From AP-15 sp963846635 (GTDB lineage: Bacteria; Pseudomonadota; Alphaproteobacteria; ATCC43930; CGMCC-115725), in NCBI GenBank assembly GCA_963846635.1, contig CAWJXM010000023.1:62001-126000 (forward strand): 64,000 bases of DNA. The letters are read 5' to 3'. Below the pieces are notes generated by a model. The model searched no databases. It was given only the letters and a program-made list of their open reading frames with translations, and was not told the origin of the DNA. Positions 52,609-61,358 of this stretch are shown one piece after another; within the stretch, counting starts at the first letter, position 1, and every line of letters begins with the position of its first letter. A program made the translations under genes and the position numbers.

Positions 52609-53523
52609 ATGACTGAAGCGGCGTTGTCGTCAGCGAGCCGTTGTGGCTATGTCGCGCTGATCGGCGCTCCCAATGCCGGCAAATCGACGCTTCTGAATCA
52701 GCTCGTCGGGCGCAAACTCGCCATCGTCACGCCGAAAGCGCAGACGACGCGGGCGCGATTGCTCGGGATTGCGATCGAGGGCTCGGCCCAGATCATCTAC
52801 GTCGACACGCCGGGGATCTTTGCGCCACGCCGACGGCTCGACCGGGCGATGGTCGCGGCGGCTTGGTCCGGTGCCGAAGATGCCGATGAGACGGTGCTAT
52901 TGGTTGATGCAGCGCGCGGGATCGATCCCGATGTCCGGCGCATCCTCGACCATCTAGCCGATCGTCGCCGCCGATCGGTCCTCGCGTTGAACAAGATCGA
53001 TCTCGTGCGCCGTGACCGCTTGCTCGCACTGGCTGCGGAGCTGGTAAAGGCGGGCAATTTCGATCCGGTCTTTATGATTTCCGGCTTGAGCGGCGACGGC
53101 GTCGCCGATCTGAAACGTCATCTCGCGGCTGCGGTGCCGCCCGGACCGTGGCTCTTCCCGGAGGATCAGCTCTCGGATGCGCCCGAGCGGCTGCTGGCGG
53201 CGGAGGTTACGCGCGAGCAGGTATTTCTTCAATTGCATGACGAGCTGCCCTACGCTTCGACGGTTGAAACCGAGAGCTGGGAGGATCGGCACGACGGTAG
53301 CGTGCGCATAGAACAAGTCATTTATGTCGAGCGGCCGAGCCAGCGCGCAATCGTGCTCGGTGAGCGCGGTCAGCGGATCAAAGAAGTCGGCGCCCGTGCC
53401 CGCGCTAACCTCGAGCGGATGTTGGACCGGCGCGTTCACCTGTTCCTGTTTGTGAAGGTGCGCGCGAACTGGGGCGAGGATCGCGAGCGCTTCCGCGCGC
53501 TGGGCCTCGATTACAAAGCCTGA
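52609..53523 (+). CDS. era: GTPase Era
   Basis: A 304-residue GTPase. G1 is ALIGAPNAGKSTLLNQLVGR, G2 KAQTTRARLLGI, G3 VDTPGIF, G4 LNKIDLV, and the C-terminal KH domain carries RIEQVIYVERPSQRAIVLGE and RGQRIKEVGARARANLERML. Era binds 16S rRNA near the 3' end and is needed for 30S assembly. Its stop overlaps recO by one base. An ATG start within 20 codons of G1 is normal. Confidence 0.97.
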   Translation: MTEAALSSASRCGYVALIGAPNAGKSTLLNQLVGRKLAIVTPKAQTTRARLLGIAIEGSAQIIYVDTPGIFAPRRRLDRAMVAAAWSGAEDADETVLLVDAARGIDPDVRRILDHLADRRRRSVLALNKIDLVRRDRLLALAAELVKAGNFDPVFMISGLSGDGVADLKRHLAAAVPPGPWLFPEDQLSDAPERLLAAEVTREQVFLQLHDELPYASTVETESWEDRHDGSVRIEQVIYVERPSQRAIVLGERGQRIKEVGARARANLERMLDRRVHLFLFVKVRANWGEDRERFRALGLDYKA

Positions 53524-54254
53524 TGCAGTGGAGTGACAGGGGCTATGTGATCGCGCTCCGGCGCCACGGCGAAAGCGCGCTGATCGCGGAATTGCTCACG
53601 CGCGAGCACGGGCGGCATCTGGGGTTGGTGCGCGGCGGACAGTCGCCGAAATTGCGCGCGATCCTGCAGCCAGGGAACGAGGTTGCCGCCGTGTGGCGCG
53701 GGCGGTTGTCCGCACATTTGGGAACGTTCGCCTGTGAGTTAGTGAGGGCGCACGCGGCGCGCCTCATTGATGATCCTGCTCGATTGGCGGCGCTTAGCGC
53801 AGCGGCGGCTCTGGTCGTCGCTACCCTGCCGGAACGCGAACCTCATGCCGATGTTTTTGCCTCGTTTGCGGCATTGCTTACGATACTCGATTCGGGCGGC
53901 GACTGGCCTGCACATTATGTCGGCTGGGAATGCAGCCTGCTCGCGTCTTTGGGCTTTGGCCTCGATCTCACACGCTGCGCCGCAACCGGGGCCACGATCG
54001 AACTCGCCTATGTCTCGCCGCGTTCGGGCCGCGCGGTGTCCCGCGAGGCGGGCCGGCCCTATCATGATAAGTTGTTGCAATTGCCGGAGTTCTTATGGCG
54101 AAACACGAGCCCCGACGCGGCGCAGATCATCGCCGGCCTGCGCCTGACCGAGTATTTCTTCGCGCATCATGTGCTGTTGCCGCAAGGCGGAAGCCTACCT
54201 GCCGCCCGCGCTCGGCTCGCTGAGCGCTTCCGGCGCGCGCCCGCCGCCCCCTAA
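53523..54254 (+). CDS. recO: DNA repair protein RecO
   Basis: A 243-residue protein. The OB-fold start WSDRGYVIALRRHGESALIA is followed by ELLTREHGRHLGLVRGGQSP and the helical domain with GWECSLLASLGFGLDLTRCA and ATGATIELAYVSPRSGRAVS. The zinc-finger cysteines of longer RecO proteins are reduced to one (LTRCAATG), as in many alphaproteobacteria. It loads RecA onto SSB-coated gaps with RecR. Translationally coupled to era through TGATG. Confidence 0.93.
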   Translation: MQWSDRGYVIALRRHGESALIAELLTREHGRHLGLVRGGQSPKLRAILQPGNEVAAVWRGRLSAHLGTFACELVRAHAARLIDDPARLAALSAAAALVVATLPEREPHADVFASFAALLTILDSGGDWPAHYVGWECSLLASLGFGLDLTRCAATGATIELAYVSPRSGRAVSREAGRPYHDKLLQLPEFLWRNTSPDAAQIIAGLRLTEYFFAHHVLLPQGGSLPAARARLAERFRRAPAAP

Positions 54255-54268
54255 CGCCTTGATTTGTG

Positions 54269-54441
54269 CTATTTGACCTTGTGCGGAGCGCGCCGGAATC
54301 GGCGAGCGCGCGCGGTGGGATCGAATACGAGTTTTCCATCTCCAACAGCTTCCAGCCGCTCTTCAACAACATTCCCGCGAACTCTGCCTTGAATGACCAC
54401 ACTCGGTTTGCCACCGACTTCGATCGAGAATCCTGAGCCAT
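54269..54441 (-). other. Candidate small gene on the minus strand between recO and parC (frameshifted)
   Basis: A frame reads GFSIEVGGKPSVVIQGRVRG, NVVEERLEAVGDGKLVFDPT and ARARRFRRAPHKVK to a TAG at 54269-54271. It has strong coding character (regular beta-type alternation, basic end) but no start of its own; the ATG at 54441 begins a different frame (MAQD...), needing a one-base change to join. That ATG and the parC ATG share the same CATG. The 185 bases between recO and parC are otherwise empty. Not recognised; a chance frame remains possible. Confidence 0.25.
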
Positions 54442-56671
54442 GCCGCGGCTAACCGCCCCAGCCGGCGAAATCCGCGAGGTCGATTTCGCCGAGGCGCTCG
54501 GCGAGCGCTATCTGTCCTACGCGCTGTCGACGATCATGTCGCGCTCGTTGCCCGATGTGCGTGATGGGCTGAAGCCGGTCCATCGCCGCATCCTGCATGC
54601 GATGCAACAGCTGCGGCTCGATCCCGCCTCCGGCTACAAGAAATGCGCCCGCGTTGTCGGCGATGTGATCGGCAAGTTTCATCCCCATGGCGAGCTTGCG
54701 GTTTATGACGCGCTGGTACGGCTCGCCCAGGACTTTTCGCAGCGCTATCCGCTGGTCGACGGCCAGGGGAATTTTGGCAATATCGACGGCGATAACGCAG
54801 CGGCGATGCGCTACACCGAGAGCCGCCTTTCGGCGGTTGCGCAGGCGATGCTCGAGGGCATCGACGAGAACGCCGTCGATTTTCGCCCGACTTATGATGG
54901 CGAGGACAGCGAGCCGGTCGTCCTGCCCGCCCGTTTTCCAAACCTGTTGGCAAATGGTGCGGCGGGCATTGCTGTCGGCATGGCGACCAGCATTCCGCCG
55001 CACAATGCCGGCGAGTTATGCGCTGCTCTGCTCCACCTGATCGAGGAGCCCGCCTGCACGGTCGAGGCATTGTGTGCTCACATCCCCGGCCCTGATTTTC
55101 CGACGGGCGGTGTTCTGGTCGAGCCCGCCGAGAACATTCGCCAAGCCTACGCCGCGGGCCGCGGCAGCTTTCGGCTGCGCGCGCGCTGGACAACCGAGCC
55201 GCTGGGGCACGGCGCCTACCAGATCATCGTGACCGAGATCCCGTTCGGCGTGCCGAAGGGGCGGCTCGTTGAAAAGATCGCCGCACTGCTCGAAGAAAAA
55301 AAATTGCCATTGCTCGCCGACATCCGTGACGAATCGGCGGAGGATTTAAGGCTCGTCATCGAGCCGAAAAGCCGCAACGTCGATGCCGATGTATTGATGG
55401 AGCAATTGTTCCGGCTGACCGAACTCGAAATCCGCGTGCCACTAAACCTCAACGTCTTGGACCCCGCGGGTGTGCCGCGGGTGATGAGCCTTAAGGAGGC
55501 TTTGCAGGCTTTTCTCGATCATCGCCGTGAGGTGTTGCTGCGCCGTAGCCGCCACCGTCTTGCCGCGGTCGCCCGGCGCATCGAGATCCTGAAGGGCCAT
55601 ATCGTCGTCTATCTCAATCTCGACGAGGTCATCCGTATCATCCGCGAAGACGACGACCCGAAGGCCGCGATGATGCGACGCTGGGCGTTGAGCGAGGTAC
55701 AGGCCGAGGCAATCCTGAACATGCGGCTGCGGGCACTGCGGCGCCTGGAAGAGGTCGCGATCCGCAAGGAGCTCGCTTCACGCTCGGCCGAAGAAACAAA
55801 ACTGACGCGCTTGTTGGACAGCGAGCGCCGGCAATGGCGCGCGATCGCCAGAGAGATCTCCGAGACTGCCGCCGAATTTGGCGGCGACACGGCGCTCGGT
55901 CGGCGCCGCACGGCACTTGCCGAGGCGCCGCCGCCGGTCGAGATCCCGGTCGCGGCTTTGGTCGAGCGCGAGCCGGTAACCGTGCTGTGCTCGCAAAAGG
56001 GCTGGGTGCGGGCGATCAAAGGCCACGGCGTCTCGGCCTCCGAGCAGCGCTACAAAGAGGGTGACGGCCCGCGTTTTGCGGTTGCCGCCGAAACCACCGA
56101 TCGCCTGTTGGTGTTCGCCACGAATGGCCGCTTTTACACGATCGGCATCGATCGTCTGCCTGGCGGGCGCGGCCAAGGCGAGCCGTTGCGGCTGATGGTC
56201 GATCTGCCGAATGAGCACGACGTCGTGGCGATGTTCCCTTATCGGCCGGGCATGGAATTGCTGGTTGCGGCAAGCGACGGCCGCGGTTTCGTCGTCGACG
56301 GCGAGGAAGCGGTAGCGCAGACCCGCGCCGGCAAGCAGGTCTTGATCCCCGCTGAGGGGGCGCTCGCTCGTATCTGCCTGCGCGCAGAGGAGAGTGACGC
56401 CGTTGCCCTCCTCGGCGACAACCGCCGCATGCTGGTGGTCAAGCTCGACGACATTCCGCTGATGACGCGCGGCCGTGGCGTGATCCTGCAGCGCTACAAA
56501 TCGGGAGGGCTCGCCGACGCCAAGGTATTCCAACTCGCCGACGGGCTCACTTGGCGCCAAGGCGAGACCCGCACGCGCACCGAAACCGACCTCACTCGCT
56601 GGCTTGCCGCCCGCGGCGGCGTCGGTCACCTGGTTCCCACCGGCTTTCCCCGCACGAATAAATTCGCATAG
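54440..56671 (+). CDS. parC: DNA topoisomerase IV subunit A
   Basis: A 743-residue type IIA topoisomerase subunit. The breakage-reunion domain has RYLSYALSTIMSRSLPDVRD, GLKPVHRRILHAMQQLRLD, FHPHGELAVYDALVRLAQDF and DGDNAAAMRYTESRLSAVAQ, whose Tyr is catalytic. The C-terminal blades are short (GWVRAIKGHGVSASEQRYKE, FATNGRFYTIGIDRLPGGRG, MLVVKLDDIPLMTRGRGVIL), favouring ParC over GyrA. It decatenates chromosomes with ParE. The ATG at 54440 gives a usual start. A partial copy of its 3' end lies downstream. Confidence 0.95.
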   Translation: MPRLTAPAGEIREVDFAEALGERYLSYALSTIMSRSLPDVRDGLKPVHRRILHAMQQLRLDPASGYKKCARVVGDVIGKFHPHGELAVYDALVRLAQDFSQRYPLVDGQGNFGNIDGDNAAAMRYTESRLSAVAQAMLEGIDENAVDFRPTYDGEDSEPVVLPARFPNLLANGAAGIAVGMATSIPPHNAGELCAALLHLIEEPACTVEALCAHIPGPDFPTGGVLVEPAENIRQAYAAGRGSFRLRARWTTEPLGHGAYQIIVTEIPFGVPKGRLVEKIAALLEEKKLPLLADIRDESAEDLRLVIEPKSRNVDADVLMEQLFRLTELEIRVPLNLNVLDPAGVPRVMSLKEALQAFLDHRREVLLRRSRHRLAAVARRIEILKGHIVVYLNLDEVIRIIREDDDPKAAMMRRWALSEVQAEAILNMRLRALRRLEEVAIRKELASRSAEETKLTRLLDSERRQWRAIAREISETAAEFGGDTALGRRRTALAEAPPPVEIPVAALVEREPVTVLCSQKGWVRAIKGHGVSASEQRYKEGDGPRFAVAAETTDRLLVFATNGRFYTIGIDRLPGGRGQGEPLRLMVDLPNEHDVVAMFPYRPGMELLVAASDGRGFVVDGEEAVAQTRAGKQVLIPAEGALARICLRAEESDAVALLGDNRRMLVVKLDDIPLMTRGRGVILQRYKSGGLADAKVFQLADGLTWRQGETRTRTETDLTRWLAARGGVGHLVPTGFPRTNKFA
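56489..56671 (+). repeat. parC 3' end, parental copy of a partial duplication
   Basis: The last 60 codons of parC (from QRYKSGGLADAKVF to the stop) recur at 57051-57236. See the entry for the second copy. Confidence 0.85.
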
Positions 56672-57050
56672 GGACTGCCTCGTGGAGGGTATTATAAGGA
56701 TGTTATGGGGCAGGAGCATCGGCGAGCATTGAAAGAGCGGTGACAAAGCGGGGAGGGCTGTTGAACGGATGACGGACGACTGACTGCGCGAGCGCTGAAG
56801 AAGGCGGCATCGCTCGCGATGCGCGAGCATATGCGACGAGATCTTCGATGCATACGAACACGCCAAAGCAGACCTCGATGGCGTAGACGGAGCTGCTGTC
56901 GCTCGAAGCGTCAGGCGCCTGCTGCTCGCCTCTCGCACTCGAGCACCGCTGACACGCGGTTTGGCAGCGTCATGGTCGTGGTACCGGCTCATCTGCGGCG
57001 ATCCGTTATCTCCCACATCGATCGATAGTGTGCGCCTTGGGCGCGCTGAG

Positions 57051-57236
57051 CAGCGCTACAAATCGGGCGGGCTCGCCGACGCCAAAGTGTTCCGACTTGC
57101 CGACGGCTTGTCGTGGCGGCAGGGTGAGACTCGCACGCGCACCGAAACCGAGCTCACCCGCTGGCTTGCCGCCCGCGGCGGCGTCGGTCACCTCGTCCCC
57201 ACCGGCTTCCCCCGCACGAATAAATTCGGGGCTTAG
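57051..57236 (+). pseudogene. Second, diverged copy of the parC 3' end
   Basis: The frame reads QRYKSGGLADAKVFRLADGL, SWRQGETRTRTETELTRWLA and ARGGVGHLVPTGFPRTNKFG then A, against the parC end QRYKSGGLADAKVFQLADGL, TWRQGETRTRTETDLTRWLA and ARGGVGHLVPTGFPRTNKFA. Most base differences fall at third codon positions and leave the amino acid unchanged. The copy starts abruptly at codon 684-equivalent of parC, with no start codon or upstream homology. Such synonymous divergence means this piece evolved as part of a working parC for a long time, then arrived here by recombination, rather than by recent duplication in place. The spacer 56672-57050 holds no gene. Confidence 0.8.
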
Positions 57237-57265
57237 AGCTGGAGCACGGCGAAGAAGGATGGGGA

Positions 57266-58036
57266 TTAAGACTCGGTCTCGCGGTACCAGGGAAGCAGCC
57301 AGCGGCGCAGGCGCCGAAAGCCGAGGTCGGTGGCGAAGCCGATTACTCCGATCACGAAGATTCCGGCAAAGACGCGCTCGGTGCGAAACGTCTGCTGCGC
57401 CTCAAGGATCATGTAGCCTATGCCGATAGTTGCCCCGATCATCTCGGCGGCGATGATCACGATTAGAGAAATGCCCCAGGCGAGGCGCACTCCGGTAAAA
57501 ATCTGCGGCAGGCTGGCGGGGAGCACGACGCCCCTGAAGATCTCGAACTCGCTCGCCCCGAGGGATCGCGCGGCACGGATCAGGTTGCTGTCGACGCTGC
57601 GGGCACTGGCAAAAGTGTTAAGGATGACAGGGAAAGATGCCGCCAAGGCGATCACAAAGATCTTCGATCCGTCGTCGATGCCAAACCAGAGGATCGCGAG
57701 CGGGTAGAGGGCAAGTGGCGAGATCGGCCGCAGCAACTCGACCATCGGATCGAACAAGTCGCCGATCAGTTTGATGCGCGCCATCGCCATTCCGAGGACG
57801 ACCCCGAATGTGACCGCGAGCGCGAAGCCGCAGACGACGCGGAACAGGCTCGCATAGAGCGCCTTCCACAGATAGCCGCTGGAGACAAGAACTCCCAGAT
57901 CGGCAAAGGCTTTGCTCGGCGGTGGAAGCAGCAGCGTGTTGACGAGGCCGCAGCGGGCAGCAAGTTCCCAGGCAAGAATAACGGTTAGCGGTCCGGTCAG
58001 CCGAACGACCGATCGTGGCGGCGCGAGCCCCCTCAT
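57266..58036 (-). CDS. ABC transporter permease, nitrate/sulfonate/taurine (SsuC/TauC) type
   Basis: A 256-residue inner-membrane permease with about six helices and the EAA loop in SLGASEFEIFRGVVLPASLP then QIFTGVRLAWG. WKALYASLFRVVCGFALAVT and VELLRPISPLALYPLAILWF are family signatures. It forms the channel for the ATP-binding and substrate-binding proteins upstream. Its ATG overlaps the stop of the ATPase gene by four bases. The exact substrate (aliphatic sulfonate, taurine, nitrate or a pyrimidine precursor) cannot be told. Confidence 0.9.
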   Translation of the reverse strand: MRGLAPPRSVVRLTGPLTVILAWELAARCGLVNTLLLPPPSKAFADLGVLVSSGYLWKALYASLFRVVCGFALAVTFGVVLGMAMARIKLIGDLFDPMVELLRPISPLALYPLAILWFGIDDGSKIFVIALAASFPVILNTFASARSVDSNLIRAARSLGASEFEIFRGVVLPASLPQIFTGVRLAWGISLIVIIAAEMIGATIGIGYMILEAQQTFRTERVFAGIFVIGVIGFATDLGFRRLRRWLLPWYRETES

Positions 58037-58803
58037 TCGAGGAGGGTCGACAGGCGTTGCGCGATCTTGCCGACCGCGGGGTCTTCGCGCTGGCGAGGCC
58101 GGGCCAGTTCGATCTCCTCGATTTCGAGAATGAAGCTCGGGCGTTGCGCCATCACAACGATGCGATCGGCCATGATCACCGCCTCGTCGATATCGTGGGT
58201 GACGAACAGGATCGTCTGGCGTGTTTTCTCCCAGATTTGGAGCACTTCTCGCTGCATCGTCCGGCGCGTCAGCGCATCAAGCGCCGCCAGAGGTTCGTCC
58301 ATCAGCAGCATCTCCGGATCGACGGCAAGGGCACGGGCAATTTCGAGGCGCTGGCGCATGCCACCTGATAGATCGCTTGGATAATGCCGCGCAAACCCGT
58401 CGAGCTGAACGAGCTGCAGTATCCCAGCGACGGTTTCCTTGACATTTTGCCCACCGCGCCGGTTGGCTTTAAGCCTCAAGCCGTAAGCAACGTTCTCCTC
58501 GGTCGTCAGCCACGGAAACAGCGCCGGCTGCTGGAAGACCATCATGCGCTCGCGCCCGGGACCCGTGATCGGTTTGCCGCGGAACAGAACTCGGCCGGAG
58601 CTCGGCCTCAAATAGCCGGCAAGCAACGAAAGCAGCGTGCTCTTGCCGCAGCCGCTCGGCCCAATAACGGCGACAAACTCACCGGCCCGGACACCGAGGT
58701 CGAGTTGGCGGATGACTTGGACGGCGTGACGGCCCGCCCCACCAGGAAAGGTCAGCGCCACCCCATCAAATCGGACGATGTCCTCTCCGGGGTGGCCGCT
58801 CAT
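58033..58803 (-). CDS. ABC transporter ATP-binding protein, nitrate/sulfonate (SsuB/TauB) type
   Basis: A 256-residue ATPase. Walker A is GPSGCGKSTLLSLLAG, Q-loop VFQQPALFPWLT, signature LSGGMRQRLEIARAL, Walker B MLLMDEPLAALD, and switch His in FVTHDIDEAVIMADRI. Family traits are FLRPSSGRVLFRGKPITGPG-like loop and EAVIMADRIVVMAQRP. It powers import with the permease downstream. A 13-base gap separates it from the substrate-binding protein gene. Confidence 0.93.
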   Translation of the reverse strand: MSGHPGEDIVRFDGVALTFPGGAGRHAVQVIRQLDLGVRAGEFVAVIGPSGCGKSTLLSLLAGYLRPSSGRVLFRGKPITGPGRERMMVFQQPALFPWLTTEENVAYGLRLKANRRGGQNVKETVAGILQLVQLDGFARHYPSDLSGGMRQRLEIARALAVDPEMLLMDEPLAALDALTRRTMQREVLQIWEKTRQTILFVTHDIDEAVIMADRIVVMAQRPSFILEIEEIELARPRQREDPAVGKIAQRLSTLLE

Positions 58804-58816
58804 CGCAGATTTCCGT

Positions 58817-59944
58817 CTACGTCTTCAGCAAACGACGTTCCCAATCGGCGTAGTAACTCGCCGCCGGCTTCGTCAGGAAAGGATAATCGCCCTTGAGCAT
58901 CGCTTCGATCTCGGGGTCGGGCTGGAGGCCGAGCTCCTCTACGGCCGGCAATGTGAACCGCTTGGTCGGCTCGACGATCGTGTCGTTGAAGAGCTTGGCC
59001 GGATCCGGGTGGGGATCGATGGTCTTCGCCTGCACCAGCATCTCGTAGAGGTTCCAAACGTTGGGCATGACCGGTAGCCCGTTTCGCGCGAACAGGGGGA
59101 TGCGCATGTGCGTCGCCAGATCGGCAGGAAGATCAAGGTTCTTCGCCACTGCCCTGCGAGCGTCTGAAGGATTGTCGTCGATCCACCGGCTGAAGCGGAT
59201 GCACGCTCGATACAGCTTCTTGGCGGCTTCCGGGTTGGCGTCGGCAAATTCGCGGCTGAGCGCGACCGTGCCCAATCCCGCATAGGGCACCAGTTCGGTC
59301 GCATTGGCGACGGTGCGAGCATGGTATTTCAGCTCGGCTACCGTGTCGGCCGGCGGAATCGCGAAGATCGCATCGACCAACCCTTGCGCGAGCGCATCGG
59401 GCATGTTCGGCGCCGGCATCGGCACGAGCTTTATGTCCTGCTTGTGGATCTTCGCCTTTTTGGGAAGGGCGTTGAGCAGCATATCAGGAACCGTGCCGGG
59501 ACCGACGAACGCGAGCTTCTTGCCTTTCAGATCGTCGAGGGTTTTGATCGGTGAATCCGGCAACACCATGATCCGCTCGGCCGGATGGTCGGGCGTGCTG
59601 AAGGAACCGAGAAACGGCACAATCAACCGAAGGCCGCGTGTCAGCCCGATGAGGCTCGGCGCAACCCCCATTTCGCCGGCAACGATGCTGCCCGTGGTCA
59701 TTCCCTGCATGATCGGGGCAAAATTCTGAAAGCGCGTCACCTCGACGGTCAGCCCTTCATCCTTGAAAAAGTCGACTTCGCCGATATAGGACGCGATTGC
59801 CGGATTAAAGGGCAGCGTTCCCAGAACGATCTTCTCGGGAACCTGTGCCGCCGCCGATAGCCCCAGGCTTCGTGCTGAAACGGACACTGTGAGCAGGGCC
59901 GCAACTGCTTTGAGCGCACCCCGCCGGCTCGGTTGGTAAGGCAT
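58817..59944 (-). CDS. ABC transporter substrate-binding protein (SsuA/TauA/NMT1 type)
   Basis: A 375-residue periplasmic protein. The N-terminus is a Tat-like signal (SRRGALKAVAALLTVSVSAR, Arg-Arg before a hydrophobic stretch). The mature part has KIVLGTLPFNPAIASYIGEV, FFKDEGLTVEVTRFQNFAPI and MQGMTTGSIVAGEMGVAPSL, then KTLDDLKGKKLAFVGPGTVP, matching NMT1/SsuA-like periplasmic binding proteins. It delivers the ligand to the permease. GGGAGA precedes the ATG. It heads the three-gene operon, and a palindromic operator candidate lies about 80 bases upstream. Confidence 0.88.
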   Translation of the reverse strand: MPYQPSRRGALKAVAALLTVSVSARSLGLSAAAQVPEKIVLGTLPFNPAIASYIGEVDFFKDEGLTVEVTRFQNFAPIMQGMTTGSIVAGEMGVAPSLIGLTRGLRLIVPFLGSFSTPDHPAERIMVLPDSPIKTLDDLKGKKLAFVGPGTVPDMLLNALPKKAKIHKQDIKLVPMPAPNMPDALAQGLVDAIFAIPPADTVAELKYHARTVANATELVPYAGLGTVALSREFADANPEAAKKLYRACIRFSRWIDDNPSDARRAVAKNLDLPADLATHMRIPLFARNGLPVMPNVWNLYEMLVQAKTIDPHPDPAKLFNDTIVEPTKRFTLPAVEELGLQPDPEIEAMLKGDYPFLTKPAASYYADWERRLLKT

Positions 59945-60024
59945 CGTCTCGTTGTCTCCCAGGACGCCTTCTTATCTCGTGTCGTTGGCGGCTCATTCGC
60001 ATGATAGGCGATTGGCTGGTTTTG

Positions 60025-60040
60025 TTCCACTATAGTGGAA
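60025..60040. promoter_or_regulatory. 16-bp perfect palindrome upstream of the ABC transporter operon
   Basis: TTCCACTATAGTGGAA is a gapless palindrome 81 bases before the substrate-binding protein start, in a 474-base divergent region with no other gene. Its TTCCA...TGGAA arms resemble sites of IclR-family regulators, which often control transporter genes; no regulator gene is adjacent. The rest of the region holds only the tusA promoter. Confidence 0.5.
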
Positions 60041-60418
60041 GCAAGACTTTTGTCAGCCAGACTTAGACGACCGGACTTGGCGACCCCTCAAGGCGAACGC
60101 CATTCGCCGGCTCGGAGAAGATTTTGTACGACGATAAGGCGCACGAGCCGCCTTGCCGGGATCAATTAGCCTTGATCGATGGTGTGACCGCCTACCGCGC
60201 ACGGAAACGCAGGTAACGCCCATATATTTGCCATGTTTACATCGTACTGTGTTCAGGCTTTGGATGTGGTCTTCGAGCGGTAGAAAAATGGATCGAACGA
60301 AAGGACGGCGCCTGATCTCGAACCTGATAAAACAGGTGGAGCAGGCGAGCTTGTTGCCGGCCGATCGGTCATTCCGCTAAAAACCGCCGCAGCATCGCCG
60401 ACCGAGATCGTTTTTGCC

Positions 60419-60667
60419 ATGACCGAACCTGCTGCGGACAACGTCACCGTCCTCGATACCACCGGGCTCTTGTGCCCGCTGCCGGTGCTGAAGGCGCGGC
60501 GCGCGTTGAAGCCGCTGGCACCAGGGGCGGTACTTGAAGTGCTCGCTACCGATCCCGGAGCGGTCAAGGATTTCGAGCATTTCTGCAAGACCACCGGCTG
60601 CGAACTATTGGAATTTTCGGAGCAGCCAGGCGGGGTCTTGCGCTTTCGGCTGCGAAAGCCAATCTGA
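60419..60667 (+). CDS. Sulfur-carrier protein TusA
   Basis: An 82-residue TusA/SirA-like protein with LLCPLPVLKARRALKPLAPG (the active-site Cys-Pro-x-Pro) and EVLATDPGAVKDFEHFCKTT. It carries a persulfide on that Cys for tRNA thiolation, molybdenum-cofactor or other sulfur relay. The C-terminal FRLRKPI is usual. The ATG begins six residues before the beta-strand TVLDTTGL. It is divergent from the ABC transporter. Confidence 0.9.
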   Translation: MTEPAADNVTVLDTTGLLCPLPVLKARRALKPLAPGAVLEVLATDPGAVKDFEHFCKTTGCELLEFSEQPGGVLRFRLRKPI

Positions 60668-60832
60668 CGCCGGCTGCCACTAGTCCTCGGGTCCGATCAG
60701 TGCTCCGGTCATTTCGCTTCCTGCGACGACGAATGCCCTAGCAGCCCCGGCGCTCCGGCCGAGGCTGCATCCGGCCGCGCGCCCGACAGCCGCGCCGGCA
60801 TCTGTCTCAGCCGCGAGTGCAGGATCTATCCG

Positions 60833-61333
60833 ATGATCGAGAGCGTTGTCGCCCGCCGCGACCTCGGCGGGCATGTTTACGAAATCGATACTGACAAGGA
60901 CCGTCTCGATTTCGCCCTGATCCATCATTTCCTCGCCCATTGCTCGCATTGGGCGCGCGGCATTCCGCGCGACGTGTTGTGCCGCGCGATCGAGCATTCG
61001 CTATGCTTTGGGCTCTACCGCGATGGCGATCAGATCGGCTTTGCCCGCGTCATTACCGACGAGGCGACCTTTGCCTATCTGGCCGACGTCTTTGTCGTCG
61101 CCAAAGAACGCAATGCCGGACTCGGGCAATGGCTGGTCGAGACCATCCTCGCAGATCGGCGGCTGCAGCGGTTGCGGCGTTGGTTGTTGGTAACGCGAGA
61201 CGCGAAGAGCCTTTACCAGCGTTGCGGCTTTGCCGAGCTGACCCCCGGCCTCGCTTATCTCGAGCGCTTCGATCCCGACCCATGCGGCAAAATCGCTGCC
61301 GCGGAGCGGGCGCCGGCGCTAATCTACGGCTGA
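60833..61333 (+). CDS. GNAT-family N-acetyltransferase
   Basis: A 166-residue acetyltransferase: LIHHFLAHCSHWARGIPRDV, SLCFGLYRDGDQIGFARVIT, DEATFAYLADVFVVAKERNA and GLGQWLVETILADRRLQRLR, where RNAGLGQWLV is the acetyl-CoA-binding motif A, and LYQRCGFAEL the C-terminal signature. The substrate is unknown. The ATG at 60833 is accepted although the ribosome-binding site is weak. It precedes the iron alcohol dehydrogenase gene by 25 bases and may be cotranscribed with it. Confidence 0.82.
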   Translation: MIESVVARRDLGGHVYEIDTDKDRLDFALIHHFLAHCSHWARGIPRDVLCRAIEHSLCFGLYRDGDQIGFARVITDEATFAYLADVFVVAKERNAGLGQWLVETILADRRLQRLRRWLLVTRDAKSLYQRCGFAELTPGLAYLERFDPDPCGKIAAAERAPALIYG

Positions 61334-61358
61334 GGGTGGCAGCGAGGGGAGGCATTTC

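Noticed and set aside
54281..54436. Plus-strand 51-codon frame between recO and parC
   Set aside because: It is opposite the more protein-like minus-strand frame and has no ribosome-binding site or known relatives.
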